Origin: Microthyrium microscopicum
Lineage: Eukaryota > Ascomycota > Dothideomycetes > Microthyriales > Microthyriaceae
Length of the DNA stretch: 64,000 nt
Assembly: GCA_010405405.1 (NCBI GenBank)
Contig: MU004237.1
Span: 1,065,345 to 1,129,344 of the forward strand
Reading direction: 5' to 3'
Both the position numbers and the translations under genes were made by a program. Under the pieces are notes generated by a model. That model had not been told where the DNA came from and searched no databases. It worked only from the letters and a program-made list of their open reading frames with translations. Of this stretch, positions 53,753-64,000 are shown one piece after another. The stretch's first letter is position 1. Each line of letters starts with the position of its first letter.

Positions 53753-54898
53753 ATGTCATCATCTTCTCAGATTGTTGATACCTGGATATCCAATTTCTGC
53801 AACGAAGTAGGACACGAATATTTCGCAGAAGTTGCCGAAGACTTTATCGAAGATGACTTCAACTTAACAGGTCTACAATCGCAAGTACCAATGTACAAGG
53901 AGGCTCTGGAGATGATATTGGACGTTGAGCCGGAAGACGATGAGGATGATGAAGAGGAAGAAGAAGATGATGATGAAGACGATGATATGCTTGGAGATGA
54001 CTTGCGTTTTCGGCGATCTGCTGCAGAAAGAAGGCATCTACGGATATCTAGCGACACAACTCAAATCGAAAACAGCGCCGAACTACTTTACGGCCTAATA
54101 CATCAGCGATACATTACCAGTCGACCGGGCATTCAGCAAATGCTTGAAAAATACGAGCTACAACACTTTGGACACTGTCCACGAGTCTTGTGTCATCTCG
54201 CAAAGGTCATTCCGGTAGGGCGATCTGATATGCCAGGTCAAGATACTGTCAAACTGTTCTGTCCATGCTGTCTTGACATTTATACCCCACCCAACAGCCG
54301 ATTTTCACACATAGACGGCGCTTTCTTTGGCACCACCTTCGGATGCCTTTTCTTCATGACATTCCCCGACCTTGATCTGACCGGTACTCGGTCTGCCGTT
54401 GATACCTTAGTCACGAGTGCGGTAGTCCACAGTAATCTCGACCCGAGTTCAACAAATTCACTTTCTGGGTCCTCTACTCTAATCGGCTCAGGCAGCCCCT
54501 CAGGAGCCATTCCTACCCAGCCAACCACAATAAATGGTGTTACTAGCGCCAACTTTGCTGTCAGCCTCGGATCAGGACCCAAAGGCAAAGTTTACGAACC
54601 ACGAATCTACGGATTCCGAGTCTCGGAACGTTCGCGGTCTGGGCCACGAATGCAATGGCTGCGATCGAAGCCGGCCGACATCAACCTGCTTGATGAAGCT
54701 AGGATATATCATGAAGGCAAAGCAGCTATAATGACCGAAGAAGTCAACGAAGAAGAAGAAGATCAAGCCATGCCCGATGCCACAGCCCCACCAACCACTA
54801 CCCGAAGAAAAGCAAAGGCAACAGGACCCAGACGCCGAAGCGCAAGAGCGGCTGCGTCAACTGCCATGGACGCCAATGGAACGAGCGGACCCGGATGA
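53753..54898 (+). CDS. CKB1: Casein kinase II regulatory (beta) subunit
   Basis: Dimerises through a zinc ribbon and holds the two catalytic CK2 subunits. Single exon, 381 residues. The family start WISNFCNEVGHEYFAEVAEDFIEDDFNLTGL is present. An acidic tract of about 20 residues follows (EPEDDEDDEEEEEDDDEDDD), then AELLYGLIHQRYITSRPGIQQMLEKY. The zinc ribbon is CPRVLC with CPCC (C-x4-C ... C-x2-C), then DGAFFGTTF. A Ser/Gly/Thr-rich insert of about 60 residues (near residues 220-280) precedes the conserved YEPRIYGFRVSER, and a long basic tail (RRKAKATGPRRRSARAA) ends it. Both additions make it longer than the animal form. Confidence 0.96.
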   Translation: MSSSSQIVDTWISNFCNEVGHEYFAEVAEDFIEDDFNLTGLQSQVPMYKEALEMILDVEPEDDEDDEEEEEDDDEDDDMLGDDLRFRRSAAERRHLRISSDTTQIENSAELLYGLIHQRYITSRPGIQQMLEKYELQHFGHCPRVLCHLAKVIPVGRSDMPGQDTVKLFCPCCLDIYTPPNSRFSHIDGAFFGTTFGCLFFMTFPDLDLTGTRSAVDTLVTSAVVHSNLDPSSTNSLSGSSTLIGSGSPSGAIPTQPTTINGVTSANFAVSLGSGPKGKVYEPRIYGFRVSERSRSGPRMQWLRSKPADINLLDEARIYHEGKAAIMTEEVNEEEEDQAMPDATAPPTTTRRKAKATGPRRRSARAAASTAMDANGTSGPG

Positions 54899-55346
54899 AT
54901 ATCAATGAGTTAGGAAGCAATGTCAAATTAATGAATGTCATGGCGCCATACGACGACTTTTCGGCATGAAGGAGACAGCGAACATACAACAAACTCGACT
55001 CTCCACCTACAAGCGGATGTACGGAGAGATGCATTTTCGCTCTACATAGAATGATGGCATGCGGATATGTAGTATTTTGTGTAGCATGCAATGTCTTTTC
55101 CATAACCGTAACCAGTTTCCAATACTCTCCGAGTATAATTCATCGCGAGTAATTCGGCGACTTTTGCAGAGTCTTTTTATGTTTCCGAAAAGTCCCCGAT
55201 CAACTATTTTGATTTTCCCAATGTCTGCGAGCAAGTCTATATAAAGCTGCAATCTCCCCTCTCTTTAACCCAATTCACAAACGTACTTCTCATCACTACA
55301 ATCAACAACCAGCTAGATTTTCAAACATCGTATTCAATCCATCACA
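54899..55346. other. Intergenic with a TATA box
   Basis: 448 bases. TATATAAA at 55238-55245 lies 102 bp before the next start codon and is followed by a CT-rich tract. Confidence 0.55.
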
Positions 55347-56186
55347 ATGTCAACCCTCGCCGACGAAAACCGCCAACATTGGGAGTAAGTTATCACATCA
55401 CTTTATACACAAAAAACTGACATCTTGCTCAGTAAAATGGCATCCCAATATGACACCCATGACTGGCAAAAGACTATGCTCGCCTACGTCTCATCTCAAC
55501 TAATCACCCACCGCGCCATCTTCGACATTCCCTCGGAAGCCATAAATACACCTACGCCATCCGCAGACGCCAAACCCTACCGTCTTCTCGACTATGCCTG
55601 CGGACCTGGCAGCGTCACTCGTGCTCTTCATCCGTACTTGACTGAAGCACGTGGCGTAGATCTAGCAGCGAACATGATCAAGCTGTACAACGAGCGCGCC
55701 GCAGAGGAAGGCTGGGGCGACGCATTAGCTGTGCAGGGAAATCTGCTTAGCTCAGGAGAAGAGGAAGCCAAGGTCGTGGTTGGCGATGCGTTTGATGGGG
55801 CGATTGTGGGCTTTGGATTCCATCATTTTGAGGGGTGGGTTGAGTGTTTGAGACGGTTGGGAGAGAGAGTCAAGTCGGGAGGGGTGGTGGGGATTGTGGA
55901 TTTGGTGTTGAAGAGCGATGTAAGTTTGTCTCATCCTGAGAAGTACAAGAGGAGAAATTATGGACACGGGCTAATGGTGGTGTTTTAGGCGTTGGATCAT
56001 ATGGACGAGCACCAGAAGAAACATATGCATGTTAGTGGCTTTACGCACGACCAGATGCGTATGTATATGGCGGAGGCGGGACTTGTGGACTTTGAGATGG
56101 TCGTGTTGAAGGAACCGATTGTCATGCCTATTCGTGGGGAGCGGACGGAGAGGGAAGTGTTCTTTGCGAGAGGTAGAAAAGTTTGA
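55347..56186 (+). CDS. Class I SAM-dependent methyltransferase, substrate unknown
   Basis: Three exons (55347-55384, 55433-55919, 55989-56186), 240 residues. The N-terminal text ENRQHWDKMASQYDTHDWQ resembles small-molecule methyltransferases. SAM motif I is LLDYACGPGSVTRAL, with an acidic residue after it (GVDLAANMI). GAIVGFGFHHFEG and VKSGGVVGIVDLV are motifs IV-V. The C-terminal part HMHVSGFTHDQMRMYMAEAGLVDFEMV matches the family's auxiliary region. The first exon is short but has a good start. No signal or membrane segment. The TATA box suggests a regulated gene. The substrate cannot be read from the sequence. Confidence 0.9.
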
Positions 56187-56307
56187 TGGGACTTGACTGA
56201 ACAGAGAGTGTGTATGTATCAGGGTTCAGAAAGTGCTAGAATTAAAGTCTTCCAGATTTATTCATGAAAGCCGCAGTGTTCTGCAATTCATCCATCGGCG
56301 AGCTATG

Positions 56308-56646
56308 TCATGCTGAAAGGAAACGGTAGATGAAGGTCTCTTTCGATACATCCCATGTCAATTTGCCCGACGACAGTTGTTCTCCATCAACATCCCATAT
56401 TACGTTCTCGTCTTTGTCCCAAATGACATATCCCTCTTGCCAGCCTTCTTCATCTCTATCCCAGAGCACCTGTCCATCTTGCCAAGTTTCTTCATCAGGC
56501 TCACGACTGACATATCTGGCACGATGTGCCTGGTCAGCCCAGTCATGTACTGTATCTTTCGTTTTGGTAAGGGCTGCTCTCATATTAGATCTCAGTTGGA
56601 AAACAAGCAGCCTTCCATTGATATACTCATGGATGTATCCCGGCAT
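56308..56646 (-). CDS. Mini-protein with Trp/Asp repeats, 112 residues
   Basis: Not a recognised family. Starts at an ATG (MPGYIHEYINGRLL). The second half has an internal repeat of about 14 residues: EETWQDGQVLWDRD, EEGWQEGYVIWDKD, then the shorter ENVIWDVD and a related KLTWDVS, each with W...(V/I)(L/I)WD. This resembles short beta-strand repeats. The regular repeat argues for real coding sequence. A separate frame upstream (56592-56834, starting MYAHQPPEQ) might be a 5' exon, but I found no junction that keeps the frame. Function unknown. Confidence 0.5.
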   Translation of the reverse strand: MPGYIHEYINGRLLVFQLRSNMRAALTKTKDTVHDWADQAHRARYVSREPDEETWQDGQVLWDRDEEGWQEGYVIWDKDENVIWDVDGEQLSSGKLTWDVSKETFIYRFLSA

Positions 56647-57270
56647 GGCTGTTGGCCTGGATTAGGGGAGGCTTGTTGGCCAGTGCTCTTGATTACAGCT
56701 TGGGAGCATGTCTCCAACAGTCCATTGGTAGTGTCTATTTCGCGTTCACGGCGACTTTGACTGAGTAGGCCATTGTATCGATTAAGATCACGCATAAGAC
56801 TGTTTCGTTGCTCTGGTGGCTGATGGGCATACATATACTTTCAACTACTGTCTAAAATTCACTACTTCTAAGAACTGTCACAAAGGATCGATGAGTTATA
56901 TTCCCTCAGACAACTTGTGCATCTTAGGGGTGAAGTAGAGATACAAACACGCAGTGACCTTGGAATGAAAGTGCTGACTGTTGCTCCATGGTAAGCTGGA
57001 GAGTAGCAGGCGTACCTATCAAGTTAGCCTTCAATCTTGAACATCAAGAATTTTATCGTTATCATGATCAGTACTATCGGCAGTTCTGACGGGAATAATG
57101 ATACTTATAGCAGGTATTGAGTCCACATTGGCGACATTTTGAACGATAATGAGAAACCGCGCTCGGACCACAGCCCTCTCAGACCTCAATCCTCCACCAA
57201 AAAATCTATCACCACATTCAACCACCCCCAACCAACCCAATTATCTCTCACCGGGCCCTCTCACAACACA
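56647..57270. other. Intergenic
   Basis: 624 bases. May include an upstream exon of the mini-protein gene; no other feature supported. Confidence 0.45.
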
Positions 57271-58120
57271 ATGGCGAGCCTCCCCCTCCCTCGCCTTCTC
57301 CCCCTCTCAACGCGCCGTCTTCTACACACGCACCACCGCCGCCTCTTCCACACCACCCGCGCCCTTTCCATCGACGATGTCCGCCAACCCATCGTCCTCG
57401 AACAACCAGATGCATTCCGCCCACCCTCCCACGGCGCACGACCACGGCGAAAACGCTCCAAATTCGTCTATGGCAAAGAACTCACCGACCACGACCGCGA
57501 AGATCTAGAAAGTCGGAATTATCCATATATGATGCCCAGCCAAAGCACGACAATGGGTAAATTTTTAAGATCGAAGTGGATACATGTATTTATAGCTACC
57601 GTAAGATCATTCTCCACTTCACAACTCCAGCGTATCGTTGTTACTGAAATATACCGTCTAGTCTGTGTTAACAGCCTGCGCTGTCTTCGTTTTCGTCGCA
57701 GACTTTCAGAAGAATAATGCGTATCCACACCTCCTTCCGCATGGTAGCATGTTCTTTCGCTCGCCGTTTCGGTTTCTCAGCGAATATTATAGTGTCTGGC
57801 GGTTAAATACGGAAGAGCGGGATCGTGCGTTGCTGGAAAAGCGGAAACAGGAGGCAGAGGACGTGGCTCGGCGGCGCGAATATAGACGCGCGCACGATAT
57901 ACCTGAGGTAACCGGGATGGCTGCGTGGCTGGGGCTGGGGACTGTGGAGGAGGAGGAGCGGATCAAGGAGAAGAAGGCCAAGGAGGAACAGGAAATGGAG
58001 GCAGTTAACGTGACGGCAGTGGACAAGGGAGATGGAGTCGTAGTGGGGCGGGAAGGTGAGGCAGAGGGTGTGGTGGAAAGGCCAAAGAGAAAGGTGTTCT
58101 TTGGGATCTGGGGATGGTGA
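57271..58120 (+). CDS. Predicted mitochondrial single-span membrane protein
   Basis: Not assigned to a named family. Two exons (57271-57600, 57662-58120), 262 residues; the acceptor CGTCTAG was chosen over a later AACAG because only it keeps the frame. The N-terminus is rich in Arg, Ser, Leu and His without acids (LPRLLPLSTRRLLHTHHRR), a mitochondrial presequence. One span, WIHVFIATSVLTACAVFVFVA (about residues 102-122), is formed across the intron. It is followed by ADFQKNNAYPHLLPHGSMFF and a charged coiled coil (RDRALLEKRKQEAEDVARRREYRR), then an acidic segment and an aromatic end (KRKVFFGIWGW). Likely an inner-membrane or import/assembly factor, by layout only. Confidence 0.8.
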
Positions 58121-59425
58121 AGGTATTGGCGATAGGCGGATTGTATATAATGTTGTTTGGAAATAAGGGACGCGATCACCATTTTGTGAAGAGAGTTGTA
58201 AGATATCACGATATTGTATCAAAACCAACATACTTAGCAGCGCATGAAAGCTATGAACCAGCGCTGCAGCTCGATAAAGAGTATCAAGTCAACTGCATGA
58301 CAAAATAACTGGCGTTCTCCCAGGTATGATACTCTCCATCGCATTTGATAAAATATCTGAGCCTAAACGCCCTACATGATAAATAAAGTACTCAATACTA
58401 GAGCGTGTTGTGTAGGAGCTATCAAAGTCAAGACGATGGGGGCTCGCCATTCATTTTGTCTATCAGTTGCAAATCAGAAGGACAATCATCACATCAAAAT
58501 AACAATGTTTAAGACCGCAAAATTATTGCATTCTTCGTATCGAAGAGTCCCTCCACGCCCGTCCACCCATCCTCGAAAAATGAGAGAGTAGTTACGGTAT
58601 AACGAGTATAATACACATCCCGCACAGGAAACAGCCTTCAACTGTCGGAAAGTCTTTTCTTGGTTCCACATCATTAAATTACAGCAGGCACAACAAGAAC
58701 CCAGCCAGATATTTGCAAGAAAACCCAAGTTGTACAAAGGAAAAGGAAGCAAATACACATAACTTGTTTCCGAACCAGGATTGTCTGCCGCTTCATATAG
58801 TTCAAGCTAACGGAGAAAGCAACAGCGCTGAATCGGTAAACAGAGGGAAACATGTATCAACGAGTGAGGAGAGAAACAAGCACGCTAGGCGCTAGTCAGA
58901 GGACGTATGTAGAGAAGAAGACTCGAGGACTATGTGCATTGAAATACCCGAATGTACAGAAGAGTGGATTTGGCCACAAGGACAAGGATGAAAAAAAGCA
59001 ACAAAATAAGTGAATAAAAGTCGCAGATGAGTCTCCATGTCAGAACAAGGAGAACAGGGTATGAAGCGAGAATGAAATGCAAAAGTCTAATTTGGCTGGA
59101 AACCAAAGATAAAAAGGAAATCGAAATCCCTACAGATAAAGCGAATGACGATAGGGGGATTCGAAAAGGCAAAAGAAATGGTAAATCCCGTTTTCTTTGT
59201 ATAAGGAGCCAGAAGATGAATTTTGAGAAATGGAAAAGAAAACCACAAACACCTCCGCAATGCATATTTTGGATCTGGGATTTGTTCCCGCAATATGGCG
59301 CCGACTTCCTCATTAACGCCAGTAGACTGGTTCCTCGTGATCCAGTGAAGGTGTGATTCTTTTCCGAAACATGCCGCCGTACAGATGAAATATGTGCAGA
59401 TGTAATCGCAAAAGGTATTTAAACC
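58121..59425. other. Intergenic between convergent genes
   Basis: 1.3 kb; the right part is rich in A on the + strand, fitting the 3' UTR of the minus-strand kinase. No supported gene. Confidence 0.5.
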
Positions 59426-61868
59426 TTAAAAGTTGTTAGAAGCAAAGATAGAGCTCATTGTAGATTTTGCCCATTCTGAAGTATCCCAGTTTTCGGTTTT
59501 CTTCGAATTATAATCATTATCATATGGAGGCGTAGGCCATTTCGATGGGGCTGCTGTCTGAGCATATGACGGTACTTGTTTCTTGCCTTGGTAGTCTGTA
59601 TGACCGTAACCAATGGATTTGCGATTGGCCGAAGGTGACGGAGTTATGAGATATTGATTTGGTCGCTGTTCTGGAGCAGATTGCTCGGGCGTCAACATAC
59701 TGCTGTATTTCGTTCTCGAATAGTCAAGATGTGTAGCTGCGTTTCGGGCTGAGTTGAGAGCTTCATCAAGTATCTCATCTTCTTCGTCGGGAGTTTCATA
59801 TTGTAGGTTAGGTTGCGACTGTTTGTGTTGTGCCTTGCGACTCCTCGAGGTCGATGAAGATCGGTCTTTGCTACTAGTAGAGTGATGACGCTTCAACACC
59901 GAATTGCCAGTACTTCCAGACTGTTTCTGAAGCGGTGCACTCGTGACAGCGCCCTGTGTGGCGTCCATACTCGTTCTGATACCCTGTAAAGCTTTATCAA
60001 GTTCAGTATACTCGCTTCCGTGATCATTGGGAATAGGTGGAAGAGTGCTGAATGCTTGTGAATGTCTTGTGTTGGACCAATGTGAGCTACTTGCATTTGA
60101 CTCAATATCGTCACTTGGTGACATTGGTGTCTGGTAGCGACCAGAAAATCGTCTAGCACGCTTACGGAGGTGAGAGAAGAAACTCTCCTTTTGGCTACTC
60201 GTCGGGGATGTAAGGCCACTTTGGCCCGTCAATGCTCGCTCGGCTTCTTGTCGATGGGATTCCTGGTGCGAGTGCGGCGTTTGTCGACTGGTTTTGTATT
60301 GATCTCTCTGTGCAGCTTGAGCAGTAACAGCGTCAGACATGGGTGACACGGGACGAATGGTTGGGAGAATAGGAATCGGTGCCGCGTTCGCGGGTAGTCC
60401 ATGTGTCCACGTGGCACGCTTGCTTGCAGTACTTTGAACTTTTAGTGTAGTCGCTCGTTCCATTGTGGGCATAGGAGGGACCGGTTGTGGGGCAGCTTGA
60501 ACCGGAGGAGCAGGTGCATGTTGAGTTATCGCAGGGGCACTGAGTTCCCGTTGAATTAGAGATCTCCTGAACCAACTTGACGATTTTGTGCTGAGGGTAG
60601 GGATATGCTCAGTGCTTTCTTTGTTGGTGTTCGCCTCGTGAAGCGTGGACTGTTTGCGACCGAGCAGTTTCGACGATGATTTGGGTCGCTTCAGTGGGTC
60701 AACCGCGTCGCGGAAGAATTCGTGTGCGAGAGCCTGTGTTGATGTTGGTCGGTTCTTTGGGTCCCACATCAAGCACCATGTGACAAAATCGCTCAGCGAT
60801 GCAGGCCACGTTGGTTGCACTAATATTGTATCCAAGGAATGAGGTGCCATCTACACAAGATTAGAACAATAACTACGAGATTGAAAGGATTCAATACCTT
60901 TGGGAATGTGAATCCCAATTTGCTCGCAAGCTTCACGCCATCCTTCCACTCTCCACCACCTACACGCTGACCGTTTTTGTTGACCCAGTTTCCTGGACTA
61001 CCCATGATTTCACATACTCTCCAGACTTGATCAACCTCGTTGGATCCTGGGAACAGAGGTTTCAAGGTTGCAATTTCGACAGCCATAGCACCGACTGCCC
61101 AAATATCCACGGGAGCGGAGTATTCGCCAGCACGAAGCAGGACTTCTGGCGCTCTGTACCATCTTGTTGAAACGTATGTGGTGTATGGCAGCTTCGATTG
61201 AGTTTCTCTGGCGAGGCCAAAGTCGGCAATCTTGATTGTATATGCGGGAGGAGTGGTAGGCGGCGTGACTAGTTGCGAGTAGCGCTTGAATGCACTACCC
61301 GAATCTTGAGGTGCGGATGTTGAGACTAGAATATTTTCAGGTTTAATGTCACGATGGAAGAAGGCGTGGGCGTGAATATGTTCGAGACCGGAGATAATTT
61401 GAAAGAGTATACTCTTGACACTTGGGCCGTCAAGATATTTGCGGTCGCGAGCTTTCATGAGCTGGTAGAGATTTCCGTCCATGTACTCCATTGCAATGTG
61501 AAGCCTTTTCGTGATGGGGTCTAGGAAGACATCGAGAGCGGGAACGAGATGGGGATGGCCAGGCAATGATCGAAGGAAGATGACTTCTCTAAGCTCCAAG
61601 CAGTGATTGAAAGAGTCAAAGGTCTTCTTCATGGTCTTGACAGCAACCTAACATGAATTAGTAGATTTCCAACGTCATCTCTCCTTTTCCATACCATAGT
61701 TCCTCTTCTAGCAACATTTGCACCTGCTGTTCGTACTCTTGCCAAGGATACACTTCCAAAGCTTCCGTCACCAATCTCCTTCATCACCTCATATTTGTCT
61801 TCGAGACATAATGTCGCGCTGGTTGTGGAGGTCCAGCCCCGTTGTGATGCTTCGTATAGAACTGTCAT
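59426..61868 (-). CDS. RCK-family Ser/Thr kinase (Ime2/MAK/Crk1-like)
   Basis: Three exons (61868-61695, 61647-60898, 60850-59426), 782 residues. Kinase motifs: GDGSFGSV (glycine loop), VAVK with the ATP-binding Lys at residue 62 formed across intron 1, HRDIKPEN (156-163), DFG (200-202), activation-loop TTY (214-216) before STRWYRAPE, and DIWAVGAMAVEI. The MAPK/CDK-like TxY loop without a cyclin helix places it in the RCK group, which in fungi includes Ime2 and Crk1, regulators of meiosis, sexual development or morphogenesis. The C-terminal 450 residues are Ser/Pro/Gln-rich and disordered, as in Ime2-like kinases. Orthology to Ime2 is inference. Confidence 0.92.
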
Positions 61869-64000
61869 GTTGAAAGATAGATTTGATAGATTTTGAAGGT
61901 CCAGATGGTAGGTGAATGGTCCTTAAATGGAGGCACGGATCCAGAGGCTTGAATCAGACGGTCCTAACACGCAACGAAGAGTCGCGGTTGGCAATGGCAG
62001 AGCTATGCAGTGGTCTAAATGAGACTGGTCTGACGAGACATGTTCTGGAAATTCGAGAGGTTTGCAAGTAGATGTTGTAGGGAACACAATTGAGCGACAG
62101 ACAGGTGTTGGAGTGGTAGAGAGCGAGGGGTGTTGGGAAAGGGGGTGGAATTGATGATTGGGAGACGGAGATCAGAGATGAACCAGAGGAGAGGTTGAGG
62201 AGACGTTGGAACCAGGAGCGGTAGGAGCTATCGAGGGTGGTCTGGGGGTTGGCGCTGGCGGATGCTCTCCCGAAAAAGTGGTGGCTTTTTCACGGTTTGG
62301 CGGACGCCTCCAAAGTGCAAGGGGAGACAGCAGTGCAGGAGTGAGCAGTGATTGCCAGACAGGCCAGAGAGCAGTGAACAAGATGGTCGTGCGAGTTGAA
62401 TTGAGGTGCCACTGCCGGGCGGGGGATTTATTATTACAGTGGGCTTTGCCTGTGAGCTGAGCTGAAGGGAGGCAGCTTCAATTGAGCAATGTATGGTTGA
62501 GTTTGACAGACGCAGCCTAGTAGGTAAGATAGAGGCCAGGCGGATGATGGGGAAGTCCAGCGTGCTTCCGCGAGATGTGCGGTGTGAGAGACAGGTTTAG
62601 CCGAGATGTGCCAATGAGGGTTGTGCAGGAGGAGAATTAAGTATTATTGCTCCAGTAGTTACAAGGCCCAAATAACGCGAATAGGGACAGTAGATGGAGA
62701 GATTTGGGGGTGATGGTGGAGGTGTTGGAGTTGAGGCTGCCGTGTATGATGGGCATTTCCACTTTACTGGGCAGCAGCAATGATCGAATCCAGAAGGCGC
62801 CTAGCCAAATCAGAGCAGTTGCGACTGGCGTGGGATACTCTTCCGTCTACAACTGTACAAGAAATAGGTAATAGGTGGTTTAGTCTATACTTGAGTGGGC
62901 GATGTGCTTGTTTCGTGAAATTATTGGTGATGATGAAGCACGCTGAACAGGCTAGACGAAGGTCGGTCGTAGTGGTTGCGGATGCCAGGACAATTGATCC
63001 GGAAAAGCACTAGAAGAGGTACGGCTTTTGCTAAGGCTCTGATCGCCAACAAGCCAGGGAAGCCAACAAGTCCAAGATTGAAGACTTGCGTAAGATAACG
63101 CTCGATTGGGTGCTAGTTGTCCCGGCGGAGCGCGGCAAAGAAAGCAAATGTCTCAATGTCTGGAGGCTCTCCTTTCCTGTAGCTCAGCCAGTTGCTAGTT
63201 TAGGTAAAATGAAACACCTAGTCGTCCTGTAAAGTCGCATTAGTTGCAGGACTAGTGCACTTGAAAACCTGGGAGACGCTCGATGCGTATGTCGCTCCCT
63301 GAATCATATCGTCTCAAGAACAAACTCGATTTCAAGGAAGCAGCGATAATCCTAATTCCTGGGGGAGTGTGTGAAAATAACCCCAAGATGTCGTTTGTCA
63401 TGTGTTTGCGCAAGAAGCAGACGCGGATATCAGATAATCATAAAGCGTACGGAATATACGGGGGCACAGGCGCGATTATTCTATTTCTTCTTCTAAAGCT
63501 TCCACGGGCACCGCCGCACTCTCTGCCGTGCCTCATTTTGACAAGGCGCAATGTCACATCAATTGCGGCTTTCAACAACCTTGGGAGAGATCAAAGATCA
63601 AGGCTTAACCCCATCAAATCATCAATTGAAATGAAGTCTGAGAGACTTCCAAAGAGGTCCTTGCGGCTCTTGTGATTACACCACTGTAACTCCAGGCTGA
63701 TGGAAGTAATCAATCGAAAGATATAGACTGTCGCATCGGGGAAATTCAGTTAAATTGCCGCCTCCTAGGCTCATCCTGTGCTGCGTGTTTTTCTGACATT
63801 TTAGTTGAAATAGTTTCGCCTTCTTCATCAGTGTCATCATAAGTCTGGGATAAAGACGATATACTGTATCATCGTCATTGTCTATCTCCAGAGCGACCAT
63901 ATCCTGACTGACAGGCAGCAACAGTAAACCAGATATAACCTCTTAGTAAACAGGTTCGCGCGACCAACCCCAGGTTATCAAGACGCGTCGAGAAATCGCG
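61869..64000. other. Intergenic to the window edge
   Basis: 2.13 kb upstream of the kinase. Frames at 62206-62460, 62780-63013, 63283-63675 (+) and 63676-63921 (-) carry no motif and are not supported. The long leader of the kinase probably occupies part of the left side. Confidence 0.5.

Noticed and set aside
53767-54057. Ser-rich minus-strand frame opposite CKB1
   Set aside because: It is the antisense of the acidic Asp/Glu tract of the CK2 beta subunit.

Overview
The window is nuclear DNA of a filamentous ascomycete (Pezizomycotina; a Leotiomycetes-like fungus would fit, but rank below subphylum is inference). Support comes from short introns of about 45-75 bases with GTAAGT/GTATGT donors and CTAAC or CTGAC branch points, a head-to-head pair of split ATP-citrate lyase subunit genes, a Zn(II)2Cys6 regulator, an MpaB-type oxygenase and an SLD3-type replication factor. 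Gene models were built by hand from splice sites and conserved protein motifs. There is no tRNA, rRNA, CRISPR array or intact mobile element that I can support.

Layout. 0-7.2 kb: 3' part of a long kinesin (+), then a secreted protein with copper-monooxygenase-like histidine motifs (-). 7.2-10.4 kb: gene-poor. 10.4-16.6 kb: ATP-citrate lyase ATP-grasp subunit (-) and CoA-ligase/citrate-synthase-like subunit (+), divergent from a 2-kb shared promoter; together they make cytosolic acetyl-CoA. 17.9-20.2 kb: two small orphan genes on the + strand that share TATA boxes and a KRK...AKIAKL segment; the second is frame-shifted by a perfect 10-bp duplication. 20.3-22.1 kb: F-box-like protein (-). 22.5-26.7 kb: dipeptidyl peptidase III (-) and MpaB-like oxygenase (+), divergent. 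26.8-30.1 kb: branched-chain 2-oxoacid dehydrogenase E2 (-) and a ureohydrolase with signal peptide and C-terminal KDEL (+), divergent. 30.1-35 kb: mostly gene-free, apart from a gluconokinase (-).

35.1-36.3 kb: VPS26 retromer subunit (+). 36.3-40.2 kb: gene-poor, with one acidic hypothetical protein (-). 40.2-47.2 kb: C2H2 zinc-finger protein (+), SLD3 (+), TRM8 tRNA m7G methyltransferase (+), RRP1/Nop52 (-). 48.2-52.7 kb: large multi-glycosylated membrane protein (+), Zn2Cys6 transcription factor (-). 53.7-58.1 kb: casein kinase II beta subunit (+), small SAM methyltransferase (+), W-repeat mini-protein (-), predicted mitochondrial membrane protein (+). 59.4-61.9 kb: RCK-family (Ime2/MAK-like) protein kinase (-). 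61.9-64 kb: no gene seen.

Most genes are housekeeping. The least ordinary parts are the ER-retained ureohydrolase, the two orphan genes at 17.9-20.2 kb with a dense cluster of ATTGT/ACAAT sites between them, the 9-nt micro-exon of the ATP-citrate lyase ATP-grasp subunit, and the W-repeat mini-protein. I did not find a convincing new multi-gene defence or metabolic system.
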